From positions 1 to 32,881 of the forward strand of contig NZ_QJJJ01000033.1 of assembly GCF_003201865.1 (NCBI RefSeq): a stretch of 32,881 bases of DNA, written 5' to 3'. The DNA comes from Methylobacterium sp. B4 (GTDB lineage Bacteria > Pseudomonadota > Alphaproteobacteria > Rhizobiales > Beijerinckiaceae). This document shows, piece after piece, positions 1-8,759 of the stretch. Position numbers and translations under genes: made by a program. Within the stretch, counting starts at the first letter, position 1. Each line of letters begins with the position of its first letter. A model generated the notes under the pieces. That model did no database searches, had not been told where the DNA came from, and was given only the letters and a program-made list of their open reading frames with translations.

Positions 1-2
1 GC

Positions 3-80
3 CGCGCCAAGGACGGCTTCTACGGCGGCTTCACCCTCGTCGTGCCGCTCGGAACCCTCCTCGGCCTCGCCCCAGGCTGA
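3..80 (+). CDS. 3' end of an unidentified protein (partial)
   Basis: Only the last 25 codons are inside the window, read in the third frame and ending in TGA. The visible tail (RAKDGFYGGFTLVVPLGTLL, then GLAPG) is glycine-rich and hydrophobic. It could be the last strand or helix of a membrane or outer-membrane protein, but it is too short to assign. The reading frame is supported by its position: it stops just before a strong hairpin that separates it from the convergent helicase gene. No function is proposed. Confidence 0.45.
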   Translation, partial: RAKDGFYGGFTLVVPLGTLLGLAPG

Positions 81-89
81 GGCTGTCGG

Positions 90-122
90 CCCCGCCCGGT
101 CACGGCGGCCGGGAGGGGTTCT
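90..122. terminator. Bidirectional terminator between convergent genes
   Basis: CCCC-G-CCCGG at 90-99 pairs with CCGGG-A-GGGG at 109-118 around a 9-base loop. This gives a nine-pair stem with one mismatch. TTCTTC follows on the plus strand. It lies between the end of the upstream plus-strand gene and the end of the minus-strand helicase gene, where a shared terminator is expected. Confidence 0.55.
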
Positions 123-137
123 TCGCGTGAGAGAGGC

Positions 138-3100
138 TCAGCCGCGCCGGTCGCACGCCGCGCGCAGATGTTCGAGAAGCGCGGCCGCCTGCCGTCCGCG
201 CTCGGCCGGATCGTCGCTCTCCCGGCGTAGGACGACGCGCCCCTCGCGCAGCGTGATGCCGTCCGAGACCGGCATGACCGGGGGGGCCTTGCCGGGGCGG
301 AACTCGGCCGCGACCCCGTGCGGACCGCCGCTGAGACGGGCGATCCCGAGGGCGAGGCAGCCCGTGCGCAGCCGCGCCAGGGTGAACAGCGCTTCAACCG
401 GCTCCGGCGGCGGCCCGAAGCGATCCTCGATCTCGTCGCGCAGGGCATCGATCTCGGTCTCGGCGCGCAGGCGCAGGAGGCGCGTGTAGAGGCTCAGGCG
501 GATTTCGGGCTCGGGGATGTAGTCGTCCGGCACGCGGCCGTTCAGGCCGATGCGCACCTCCGGGCACCAATCCTCGACCGCCTCGCCCTTGGCCGCGCGC
601 AGGGCGAGCTGGAGCAGGTGCTGGTAGAGGCCGAGCCCGACGAGCTTGACGTGGCCGGTCTGATCCTCGCCGACGAGGTCACCCGCCCCGCGCAGGTCGA
701 GATCGCGGGCGGAGATGGCGAAGCCCGCACCGAGCCGGTCGAGCGCCTCCAGCGTGCGCAGCCGCTTCTCGGTCGAAGGATTGAGCGGCTTGTCCGGCTG
801 CCAGAACAGATAGACGACCCCGCGCCGCTGCCCGCGCCCCACGCGACCGCGCAGCTGGTGCAGCTGCGCCAGCCCGAACCGCTCCGCATCCCAGACCAGC
901 ATCGTGTTGGCGCGCGGCACGTCGAGCCCGCTCTCGATGATGCTGGTCGCCAGCAGCACGTCGCCCTCGCCTTCGGCGAAGCGCACCATGGCGTCGTCCA
1001 TCTCGGCGGGTTTCATGTCCCCGTGGGCGGTGACGATGGAGAGCTCCGGCACCAGGGCGCGCAGCCGCTCGGCCATCGGCGCGATGTCCTCGATGTGCGG
1101 ACAGACCACGAAGCTCTGCCCGCCGCGGCGGTGCTCGCGGGTCAGCGCCGCCGTCACCGTCTCGCCCGCGAAGGGCGCGATCACCGTGCGGATCGGCTGG
1201 CGCACCGCCGGGGGCGTGGCGATCACGCTGAGGCTCTGCAGCCCGACCATCGCCGCCTGGAGGGTGCGCGGGATCGGCGTGGCGCTCAAGGTGAGGATGT
1301 GAGCGCTGCCCGCCGCCTGCCGCAGGCTCGCCTTGGTCTTGGCGCCGAAGCGCTGCTCCTCGTCGATCACGGTGAGGCCGAGATCGTGGAAATGGACGCC
1401 GCGCCCGGCCAGCGCCTGGGTGCCGACGACGAGACGCACCGTGCCGTCGGCCAAGCCTTGCTTGACGCGCTTGGCCTCCGCCGGCGCGACGAGGCGCGAG
1501 AGATGCGCCACCTCGATGCCGAAGCGGGCAAAGCGCCGCCGGAAGGTTTCGACATGCTGGCGCACCAGCACCGTGGTCGGCGCCATGACCGCGACCTGCC
1601 GCCCGGCGAAGATCGCGGCGGCGACGGCGCGCAGGGCCACCTCGGTCTTGCCGAAGCCGACATCGCCGCAGACGAGCCGGTCCATCGGCTCTTCCCGTGC
1701 GAGGTCGGCCAGGGTCTCCTCGACCGCCCGCGCCTGATCGCCGGTGAGCGGGTGACCGAAGCCCGCCGCAAAGCGCTCCATCTCGCGCTCGGGCGGGACC
1801 AGGGCCGGCGCGCGGACGCTGCGGCGCTCCTGGGCCGCCTTCAGCATGGCGCGGGCCGCCTTGGCCAGCGTCGCCTCCGCCTCCAGGCGCCGCCGGGCCC
1901 AGGTGCCGCCGTCGAGCCGGTCGAGGGTGACGGCCTCGGCCTCCGAGCCGTAGCGCCAGATCCGGTCGGCCTGGGCCACGGGCACCATCAGGATCGCGTC
2001 GTCGGCAAAGCGCAGGCGCAGGGCGTCCTCCTCTCCCTCGCCGCCGCTGCCGATCGTCTCCAACCCCTCGAACACGCACAGGCCGTGGTCGCGGTCGATC
2101 GCCACGTCGCCGACCCGCAGCTCGACCTCGCCGATCGGCAGCACGGCGGCGGGCCGCATCACCCCCGCGCCGACCCGCCCGTACAGGTCGGCGGCGGCGA
2201 TCACCGTCGCCCCGCTCTCCGGCACGCGAAAGCCGGCCTCGAGCGGCGCTTCCAGCGCCAGCATCGCGCCGGGCTCGGAAGCGGCGACCTCGGCCCAGCC
2301 GTCGATCAGGCGCAGGCTCCGTCCCTCGGTGGCGGCAGCCGCCGCCCGCACGAGGCGGCGCAGGGGCTGCTTCGGGCCGGCGAGCACGACCCGCTCGCCC
2401 GCCTCGAGCTGCGCGCGCAGGGCCTTGGCGAAGGCGGCCTCCGGCCGGCGCTCGCCGACGAAGGTCGGCAGCGCGACGCGCTCCCCGCTCTCGCTCGTGG
2501 CGGTGGCGAGGCCGTGATCGCGCAGGAGCGCCGCCCATTCCGCCTGCGTCAGGTAGAGATCCGTTGCCGGCGCATCCCCCTCGCGCGCCTCGGCGATCTG
2601 CTCGAAGAAGGCGGCGACGCGCTCCTCAGCGCCCGCCTCGACCACGAGGCGGGCCTCGGGCACGTAATCGAGCACGGTGACGAGGCGGGGATAGAACCGT
2701 GACAGGCGGTGCTCCTGGCCGGTGAAAGGCTCCAGGGACAGGCCCGAATCCGGCCCCAGGATGATCTCGGTGGCGGGATCGATCACCAGCCGCTCGGTCT
2801 CGACCCGGGAGCGCTGCGAGACCGGATCGTAGGAGCGGATCGCGGTGATGCGCCCCTCCTCGTGCTCGACCCGGCAGGGCAGCGGGGCGGCGGCCGGAAA
2901 GACGTCGATGGTCCGGCCGCGGATGGCCGCCTCTCCGGGCTCGTCGACCCGGTCGTCGAGGATGTAGCCGAGCCGCTGCAACTGGGCCGTCAGCGCCTCC
3001 GGGTCGAGCCTTTCGCCGACGCGCAGCTCGACATGGGCCGGCCCCCAGGTCTCCGGCGGCGGCACGCGCTGCAGCAGGGCGGGGGCGGTGGTGAGCACGA

Positions 3101-3518
3101 TGTCGGGCAGCGCCGCGCGGTCCGTGAGCCAGCGCAGCACGCCGGTGCGCGCGCCCATGGTGCCGCGGGAGGGCGAGACCCGGTCGAAGGGCAGGCAATC
3201 CCACTCGGGGTAGACCGCAACCGCCCGCTCCGGCGCCAGCGCCCGCAGCAGCGCGGCGATCTCGTCGAGGCGCCGCCCGTCGCGCGCCACGTGGACCAGC
3301 GGGTGCGCCGCCCCGGAGGCGAAGCCGAGCAGGGCCACCGCCAGCGCCCCCGTGGGGATCAGCGGCGCGGCGCCCGTCTCCTGACCGTCGAGAACCCGGG
3401 CCTCGCGGGCGTCGGCATGGTTCGGCTTGGCGGTTTTGGAGTTGGAGGCTTTAGGCTTGGCGGTCGCCGGCCTTGCGGCCTTGGACAGGGTCTTCGGCGC
3501 GATCTTGGGCTTTGCCAT
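138..3518 (-). CDS. Mfd-family (transcription-repair coupling factor-like) DEAD/DEAH-box helicase, divergent
   Basis: A 1126-residue ATP-dependent DNA translocase of the Mfd/RecG family. Mfd frees RNA polymerase stalled at lesions and recruits UvrA. Visible parts: a UvrB-homology N-terminal region (PEWDCLPFDRVSPS near residue 100), an RNA-polymerase-interaction-like region near 465-525, Walker A GDVGFGKT at 618-625, DEEQ box at 719-722, motif III LSATPIPRT, then the C-terminal helicase half (SIIESGLDVPRANT, QLRGRVGRG) and a TRG-like stretch (LRGAGDLVGEDQTGH). I chose the ATG at 3518, which starts MAKPKIAPKTLSK with a basic, Ala/Lys-rich tail. An in-frame start exists at 3626 but gives an implausible Arg/Pro leader. 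The polymerase-interaction motif (IDRDHGLCVFEGL) departs from the usual VHxxHGIGRFxGL. It may therefore be a second, specialised Mfd paralogue rather than the housekeeping copy, so no symbol is given. Confidence 0.88.
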   Translation of the reverse strand: MAKPKIAPKTLSKAARPATAKPKASNSKTAKPNHADAREARVLDGQETGAAPLIPTGALAVALLGFASGAAHPLVHVARDGRRLDEIAALLRALAPERAVAVYPEWDCLPFDRVSPSRGTMGARTGVLRWLTDRAALPDIVLTTAPALLQRVPPPETWGPAHVELRVGERLDPEALTAQLQRLGYILDDRVDEPGEAAIRGRTIDVFPAAAPLPCRVEHEEGRITAIRSYDPVSQRSRVETERLVIDPATEIILGPDSGLSLEPFTGQEHRLSRFYPRLVTVLDYVPEARLVVEAGAEERVAAFFEQIAEAREGDAPATDLYLTQAEWAALLRDHGLATATSESGERVALPTFVGERRPEAAFAKALRAQLEAGERVVLAGPKQPLRRLVRAAAAATEGRSLRLIDGWAEVAASEPGAMLALEAPLEAGFRVPESGATVIAAADLYGRVGAGVMRPAAVLPIGEVELRVGDVAIDRDHGLCVFEGLETIGSGGEGEEDALRLRFADDAILMVPVAQADRIWRYGSEAEAVTLDRLDGGTWARRRLEAEATLAKAARAMLKAAQERRSVRAPALVPPEREMERFAAGFGHPLTGDQARAVEETLADLAREEPMDRLVCGDVGFGKTEVALRAVAAAIFAGRQVAVMAPTTVLVRQHVETFRRRFARFGIEVAHLSRLVAPAEAKRVKQGLADGTVRLVVGTQALAGRGVHFHDLGLTVIDEEQRFGAKTKASLRQAAGSAHILTLSATPIPRTLQAAMVGLQSLSVIATPPAVRQPIRTVIAPFAGETVTAALTREHRRGGQSFVVCPHIEDIAPMAERLRALVPELSIVTAHGDMKPAEMDDAMVRFAEGEGDVLLATSIIESGLDVPRANTMLVWDAERFGLAQLHQLRGRVGRGQRRGVVYLFWQPDKPLNPSTEKRLRTLEALDRLGAGFAISARDLDLRGAGDLVGEDQTGHVKLVGLGLYQHLLQLALRAAKGEAVEDWCPEVRIGLNGRVPDDYIPEPEIRLSLYTRLLRLRAETEIDALRDEIEDRFGPPPEPVEALFTLARLRTGCLALGIARLSGGPHGVAAEFRPGKAPPVMPVSDGITLREGRVVLRRESDDPAERGRQAAALLEHLRAACDRRG

Positions 3519-3635
3519 CGTGTTCCGTCTTGGACGCCTTGCCGGTCGGCTCTGCGGGAACGCCGCTCGCGCCCGCCGAGGTTCCGGCCGCGCGGCGCTG
3601 TCCCCAGCTTCGGCCCGACCCGGCATGCCCGCCGC

Positions 3636-4592
3636 TCAGGCCGCGGAGGCGGGCGGGCTCTCGATCAGGCGCAGGCTGCGGCGCAGGCTCTGCGGGGGCT
3701 GGCCGTAGGCGCGCAGGAAGGCGCGGCGCATCCGGTCGCGGTCGGCAAAGCCGGTGTCGCGGGCGACCACGTCCAGCGCATGGCGCCCGTCCTCGATCAT
3801 GGCCTGCGCGGCTTCCAGCCGCAGCCGCTCCACGGCCTTGGCCGGCGACTGGCCGGTCTCCTCGCGGAAGAGGCGGCTGAACTGGCGGGGGCTGACGCTG
3901 GCGGCCTCCGCCAGCTCCTCCACCGTCAGCGGGTTGCGCAGGTGCTCCTTGGCGTAGAGCAGCGCGCGGCGCACCCGGCCGGAGCGGGGCTCCAGTTCCA
4001 GCAGCGCCGAGAACTGCGACTGGCCGCCGGGGCGGCGGTGATAGACGACGAGCTTGCGCGCGATCGCCCGCGACAACTCCGCACCGTGATCGTCCTCGAT
4101 CAGCGCGAGCGTCAGGTCGATCGCCGCGCTCATCCCGGCCGAGGTCCAGACATGGCCGTCGGAGACGAAGATGCGGTCGTCGTCGACGCGGATCGCGGGA
4201 TAGCGCTCCTGCAGCGCCCGGGCATGGGCCCAGTGCGTCGTGGCCGTGCGGCCGTCGAGGAGGCCGGCCTCGGCCAGGGCGAAGGCCCCCGTGCACAGTC
4301 CCGCGACCCGGCGCGAAGTTCGGCCCGCCCGGGCGATGTAGTCGCGCAGGGCCGGCGAGAGCGGACGGGGCAGCAACTCGCCGACCACCATCAACGTGTC
4401 GGGCGCCTCGGTCAGCGGAACGGTCTCGATCCGGATGCCGAGCGAGGAGCGGACGCTTCCCCCGCGCTCGGACATGACGGTGAGGCGGTAGGCCTCCCGC
4501 CCCAGATCCACGTTGGCGAATTCGAAGGCCGACAGGGCGGCCATTCCCATCACCTGAAAGCCGTCTTCCAGGATGAACCCGACCTGCCGCAT
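3636..4592 (-). CDS. GlxA-type AraC family transcriptional regulator
   Basis: A 318-residue two-domain regulator. Residues 1-190 form a DJ-1/PfpI (class I glutamine amidotransferase-like) sensor domain with the nucleophile-elbow sequence AGLCTGAFALAEAG (Cys100). Residues 210-310 form a double helix-turn-helix AraC domain (LTVEELAEAASVSPRQFSRL, then the second helix pair ending in GQPPQSLRR). GlxA-type proteins sense small metabolites, often amino acids or betaines, but the ligand cannot be read from sequence. The gene is divergent from the short-chain dehydrogenase at 4716 across a 123-base gap. The simplest reading is that it controls that gene and itself. An inverted repeat at 4618-4633 in the gap is a candidate operator. 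Confidence 0.9.
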   Translation of the reverse strand: MRQVGFILEDGFQVMGMAALSAFEFANVDLGREAYRLTVMSERGGSVRSSLGIRIETVPLTEAPDTLMVVGELLPRPLSPALRDYIARAGRTSRRVAGLCTGAFALAEAGLLDGRTATTHWAHARALQERYPAIRVDDDRIFVSDGHVWTSAGMSAAIDLTLALIEDDHGAELSRAIARKLVVYHRRPGGQSQFSALLELEPRSGRVRRALLYAKEHLRNPLTVEELAEAASVSPRQFSRLFREETGQSPAKAVERLRLEAAQAMIEDGRHALDVVARDTGFADRDRMRRAFLRAYGQPPQSLRRSLRLIESPPASAA

Positions 4593-4617
4593 GGCCGCCT
4601 CTCAGCATGTCCTGATT

Positions 4618-4633
4618 TGACGTTTCTACGTCA
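4618..4633. promoter_or_regulatory. Inverted repeat TGACGT-N4-ACGTCA, candidate operator
   Basis: TGACGTTTCTACGTCA has perfect 6-base arms around 4 bases. It sits in the divergent gap between the GlxA-type regulator and the dehydrogenase, 25 bases upstream of the regulator's start codon. It is A/T-richer than its surroundings. Binding by the adjacent regulator is an inference from position. AraC proteins more often use direct repeats, so another regulator is possible. Confidence 0.4.
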
Positions 4634-4715
4634 TTTCGGACAAACCCGTCCAGTCGTAGGATCCTGACATCGTCGCCGGCCGGGAGCCGGACGGCTGTTC
4701 GGAAGGACCACGATC

Positions 4716-5510
<795 letters not shown>

Positions 5511-5542
5511 AGGGTGGCCGCGGCGCCGCCCCGGCGCCCCGC

Positions 5543-5564
5543 CGAAGGGCTCGGCCTTCGAGCC
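5543..5564. terminator. Hairpin between convergent dehydrogenase and LysR genes
   Basis: Two mutually exclusive stems are visible: CGAAGG-N6-CCTTCG (5543-5560) and GGCTCG-N5-CGAGCC (5548-5564, touching TT). The element fills the 54-base gap between the SDR stop at 5510 and the LysR stop at 5565, the normal position for a shared terminator. There is no long T-run. Confidence 0.4.
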
Positions 5565-6443
5565 TTACGCGGCGAGGCAGGCCTCGTCGCGTAAGGCGAG
5601 GCTCTCGCCGAGGAAGGTGATGAGCGGCTGCACGAGATCGGCGGCCCGCTCCTCGCCGAGCACGCTCACCTCCGTCATCGGCAGGGCCGGCCACAGGTCG
5701 GGGGCGCGCAGGATCTGCATCCCCTCCTGCAGGAAGGAACGGCCGAGCAGCGTCACGCCGAGGCCGCCGGCCACCGCCGCCTGCACGCCGGTCAGGCTGC
5801 TGGCGGTGCAAGCGGCGGTCCATTCCCGGCGCACGGAATCGAGCGCCGCGATCATCATCTCACGGTAGCTGCAGGGCGGGGCGAGCATCACCAGCCGCGC
5901 GGGCCTCGTGAAATCGAGCTCGTACCGGGCCGAGGCCAGCCAGACGAGCGGCTCGCGCCAGATCACGCGCCCGCGCGGATGGGCGCCGCTGCGCTTGGCG
6001 ATCACCGCATCCAGACGGTTGGCGTCGTAGGCCTCCAGCAGGGTGCAGCTCAGGCCGGTCATCAGGTCGATATGCACCCCCGGATAGAGCCGGCCGAAGC
6101 GGGCGAGCAGCTTCGGGAGCTGGCCCGGGATGAAGTCTTCCGAGACGCCGAGCCGCAGCGTGCCGCTGGCGGGCGGCTCGCGCCATTCCCGCATCAGCTT
6201 GTCGTTGAACTCCAGCATCTGCCGCGCGGCCACGAGCAGGCGCTCGCCGTCCGGCGTCAGGCCGAGGGTGCGGCTGGTGCGTTCGAAGACCCGCCGCCCC
6301 AGGATCTCCTCCAGGCGCAAGACCTTCTGACTCACCGCCGATTGCGAGCGGTGCACGACGTCGGCCGCCGCCGTGAAGCTGCCGGTCTCCGCCACCGCCA
6401 CGAAGGCGCGCAGCAGATCGATCTCAAGGTCGGGATGGCGCAT
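5565..6443 (-). CDS. LysR family transcriptional regulator
   Basis: A 292-residue LysR-type regulator. The N-terminal winged helix-turn-helix (LLRAFVAVAETGSFTAAADVV, SQSAVSQKVLRLEEILGRRVFER) is typical at residues 9-60. The effector-binding domain follows from about residue 90 (SGTLRLGVSEDFIPGQLPKLL). The ATG at 6443 gives the standard short leader (MRHPDLEIDLLRAF). It is divergent from the DMT transporter at 6660, with a 216-base gap in which LysR-type binding sites would be expected. It most likely regulates the transporter and the following dehydrogenase-like gene. The inducer is unknown. Confidence 0.9.
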   Translation of the reverse strand: MRHPDLEIDLLRAFVAVAETGSFTAAADVVHRSQSAVSQKVLRLEEILGRRVFERTSRTLGLTPDGERLLVAARQMLEFNDKLMREWREPPASGTLRLGVSEDFIPGQLPKLLARFGRLYPGVHIDLMTGLSCTLLEAYDANRLDAVIAKRSGAHPRGRVIWREPLVWLASARYELDFTRPARLVMLAPPCSYREMMIAALDSVRREWTAACTASSLTGVQAAVAGGLGVTLLGRSFLQEGMQILRAPDLWPALPMTEVSVLGEERAADLVQPLITFLGESLALRDEACLAA

Positions 6444-6621
6444 CGATCATTCGATTTCCTGCTTGAATCCGCCACAGCTACGCGCCCGGCTTCTCGCCGG
6501 CAACGGCTCGGCCCTGAAGCTAGAAGGAAATCCGATCGCACCGATCAGAACTATGCGTTTCCCGGATCGAAGGGTCTGGCGCATCCTGCTCGGGCTCGAT
6601 CCTGCCGATCGGCGCTTCCCC

Positions 6622-6643
6622 GCCGGGGCCGCGTGGCCCCGGC
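6622..6643 (+). repeat. Strong leader hairpin before the DMT transporter
   Basis: GCCGGGGCC-GCGT-GGCCCCGGC is a perfect 9-base-pair stem with a 4-base loop. It ends 16 bases before the ATG at 6660. In the mRNA it would sit next to the ribosome-binding region (GAAGAG near 6647). There is no T-run, so translation control or mRNA stability is more likely than termination. Confidence 0.5.
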
Positions 6644-6659
6644 CTCGAAGAGCCCAGCC

Positions 6660-7661
6660 ATGTCCGCCTCGGTCACCCTCTCGCCCGTCTCCGCCCGCCG
6701 CCCCCTGTCGGCCTCGGCCGCGCTCGGATCTTCCCGGGCGGTGCAGAGCCTCGGCGGCGCGGTGGTGCGGCGGGTCTCGCGCGGCGGTCCGGCCCTGCTG
6801 CTCGGCGGCGCGATCCTGCTCTGGGGCGCGAACTGGCCGGTGATGAAGCTCGGGCTGAACCACGCCTCGCCGCTATGGTTCTCGGCGCTGCGCTTCGCCC
6901 TCGGTGCGGCCTGCCTGTTCGGCTGGCAGGCTTTGCGCGGCGAGATCCGGAGGCCCCGGCGGGCCGATCTGCCTGTCCTCGCCTCCATCGGCCTGCTCCA
7001 GATGATGCTCTTCACCGCGCTCGGGGCGCTGGCGATGACGCATCTGCCCGCCGGACGCTCGGCGATCCTGAGCTACACGACGCCGATCTGGGTCGTGCCG
7101 GCCGCGGTCCTGATCTTCGGCGAGCGGATCGAGGGCCGGCGCTGGGCCGGGATCGGGCTGGCGGGGCTCGGCGTGCTGGTCCTGTTCAACCCGCACGCCA
7201 TCGACTGGCGGAACGGGGAGATCGTCGCCGCCCACGCGATGCTGCTCGCGGCCTCCGCCGCCTGGGCCGCCTGCATCCTGCACCTGCGCTACGGAGGCGC
7301 GGTCTCCTCGGCGGTGCAGCTCGCGCCCTGGCAGATGCTGCTGGCCGCCGCCGTGCTGCTGCCGCTCGCCGCCGCCATCGAGGGGCCGTTCACGGGCGAC
7401 GGATCGGCGGCCTTCTGGGCCTGCCTGGTCTTCGTCGGCCCGCTCGCCACGGCCTTCGCCTTCTGCGCCGTCAACGCCGCGAGCCGCCGGCTTCCCGCGA
7501 GCGCGATGTCGACGGCGATGCTCGCCGTGCCCGTCACCGGCCTTGCGATCGCCACGGCGACGCTCGGCGAGGCGCCCGGCCCCGACCTCATCCTCGGCGC
7601 CGGGGCGATCATCCTCGGCATCGCCGTCAGCGCGATGCCCTCCCGCGGGGGCCGCGGCTGA
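6660..7661 (+). CDS. DMT family (EamA) transporter
   Basis: A 333-residue inner-membrane protein with two EamA repeats and about ten predicted membrane helices. The first begins at GGPALLLGGAILLWGANWPVMK and the second near HAMLLAASAAWAACILHLRYGG. Drug/metabolite-transporter proteins of this kind usually export amino acids, nucleosides or metabolites. The substrate is unknown. The same frame stays open far upstream (to 5979), but that part is antisense to the LysR gene, so I use the ATG at 6660. This leaves a roughly 45-residue cytosolic leader, longer than usual, and a later start cannot be excluded. The zinc-type dehydrogenase follows after 32 bases, suggesting one transcript. Confidence 0.88.
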   Translation: MSASVTLSPVSARRPLSASAALGSSRAVQSLGGAVVRRVSRGGPALLLGGAILLWGANWPVMKLGLNHASPLWFSALRFALGAACLFGWQALRGEIRRPRRADLPVLASIGLLQMMLFTALGALAMTHLPAGRSAILSYTTPIWVVPAAVLIFGERIEGRRWAGIGLAGLGVLVLFNPHAIDWRNGEIVAAHAMLLAASAAWAACILHLRYGGAVSSAVQLAPWQMLLAAAVLLPLAAAIEGPFTGDGSAAFWACLVFVGPLATAFAFCAVNAASRRLPASAMSTAMLAVPVTGLAIATATLGEAPGPDLILGAGAIILGIAVSAMPSRGGRG

Positions 7662-7693
7662 CGCGGCCCTCTCATCGACAAGGAGACACGTCC

Positions 7694-8707
7694 ATGCGTG
7701 CCGTCGGCTTCACACAATCGCTGCCCATCGCGGACGAGAAGGCGCTGATCGACCTCGACATCGCCGAGCCCGTGCCGGGTCCGCGCGACCTCCTCGTCCG
7801 GGTGCGGGCGGTCTCGGTCAATCCGGTCGACACCAAGGTCCGGATGCGCGGCGCGCCGGCCGACGGAGCGCCGCAGATCCTCGGCTACGACGCCGCCGGC
7901 ATCGTCGAGGGGGTCGGCGCGCAGGTGACGCGGTTCCGGCCGGGCGACGCCGTGTTCTATGCCGGCGCCCTCGGCCGGCCCGGCACCAATGCCGAACTGC
8001 ATCTCGTGGACGAGCGCATCGTCGGGCACAAACCCGCCGCGCTCTCCTTCGCCGAGGCCGCGGCGATGCCGCTCACCGCCATCACGGCCTGGGAGGCGCT
8101 GTTCGACCGGCTCGACATCCGCCGAGCCGTGCTGGGCGCCGACGCCGCCATCCTGATCGTCGGCGGGGCCGGAGGCGTGGGCTCCATCGCCACGCAGCTC
8201 GTCCGGCAATTGACGGAGCTCACCGTCGTCACCACGGCCTCGCGGCCCGAGACCGCGCAGTGGAGCCGGGATCTGGGCGCGCATCACGTCATCGACCACA
8301 CCCGGCCGCTCGCCGCCGAGATCGCGGGGCTCGGGATCGCGCCGTCCTTCGTGTTCTCGACCACGAACACCGACCGGCACCTGCCGGAGATCGGTCAGCT
8401 GATCGCGCCGCAGGGCCGGTTCGCGCTGATCGACGATCCCGCCGCCCTCGACGTGCTGCCCTTCAAGCGCAAGAGCGTGTCGACGCATTGGGAGTTCATG
8501 TTCACGCGCTCGATGTTCGGCACGGCCGACATGGACGCGCAGGGCCGCCTGCTCGACGAGGTCGCGCGACTGGTGGATGCCGGAACGCTGCGCACCACGG
8601 TCGCCGAGACGTTCGGGACGATCTCGGCCGCCCATCTCCGCCGCGCCCACGCGCTGATCGAGAGCGGGCGGGCCAAGGGCAAGATCGTGCTCGAAGGCTG
8701 GGCCTGA
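7694..8707 (+). CDS. Zinc-type alcohol dehydrogenase-like / quinone oxidoreductase (MDR superfamily)
   Basis: A 337-residue medium-chain dehydrogenase/reductase. The GroES-like domain (residues 1-130) carries VNPVDTKVRMRG and LGYDAAG. The nucleotide fold has GGAGGVGS at 157-164 followed by ATQLVRQL. The cysteine ligands of true zinc alcohol dehydrogenases are absent, so despite its family name it is probably an NADPH-dependent, zinc-free reductase of the quinone-oxidoreductase branch, acting in the cytosol. The start is fixed by AAGGAG at 7680-7685, eight bases before the ATG. It is 32 bases behind the DMT transporter and probably shares its promoter and LysR control. A role in detoxifying reactive carbonyls or quinones is possible but not shown. 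Confidence 0.88.
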   Translation: MRAVGFTQSLPIADEKALIDLDIAEPVPGPRDLLVRVRAVSVNPVDTKVRMRGAPADGAPQILGYDAAGIVEGVGAQVTRFRPGDAVFYAGALGRPGTNAELHLVDERIVGHKPAALSFAEAAAMPLTAITAWEALFDRLDIRRAVLGADAAILIVGGAGGVGSIATQLVRQLTELTVVTTASRPETAQWSRDLGAHHVIDHTRPLAAEIAGLGIAPSFVFSTTNTDRHLPEIGQLIAPQGRFALIDDPAALDVLPFKRKSVSTHWEFMFTRSMFGTADMDAQGRLLDEVARLVDAGTLRTTVAETFGTISAAHLRRAHALIESGRAKGKIVLEGWA

Positions 8708-8720
8708 CCTGCGCGCGGGA

Positions 8721-8748
8721 CGCTCCGCCGCTGCGACGCGGCGGAGCG
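8721..8748. terminator. Perfect 11-bp hairpin between convergent genes
   Basis: CGCTCCGCCGC at 8721-8731 and GCGGCGGAGCG at 8738-8748 form a perfect 11-base-pair stem with a 6-base loop. It lies in the 52-base gap between the convergent dehydrogenase and terC stop codons. It lacks a T-run but is symmetrical and well placed as a bidirectional terminator. Confidence 0.6.
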
Positions 8749-8759
8749 CGGCTGGGCGC

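Noticed and set aside
318..2702. A 794-codon plus-strand frame opposite the Mfd-like gene
   Set aside because: It is antisense to a gene with unmistakable helicase motifs. Its Arg/Gly/His/Asp-rich composition is typical of shadow frames in GC-rich DNA.
5979..6659. N-terminal extension of the DMT transporter frame
   Set aside because: It is antisense to the LysR gene and crosses the divergent promoter gap. The ATG at 6660 starts the transporter instead.
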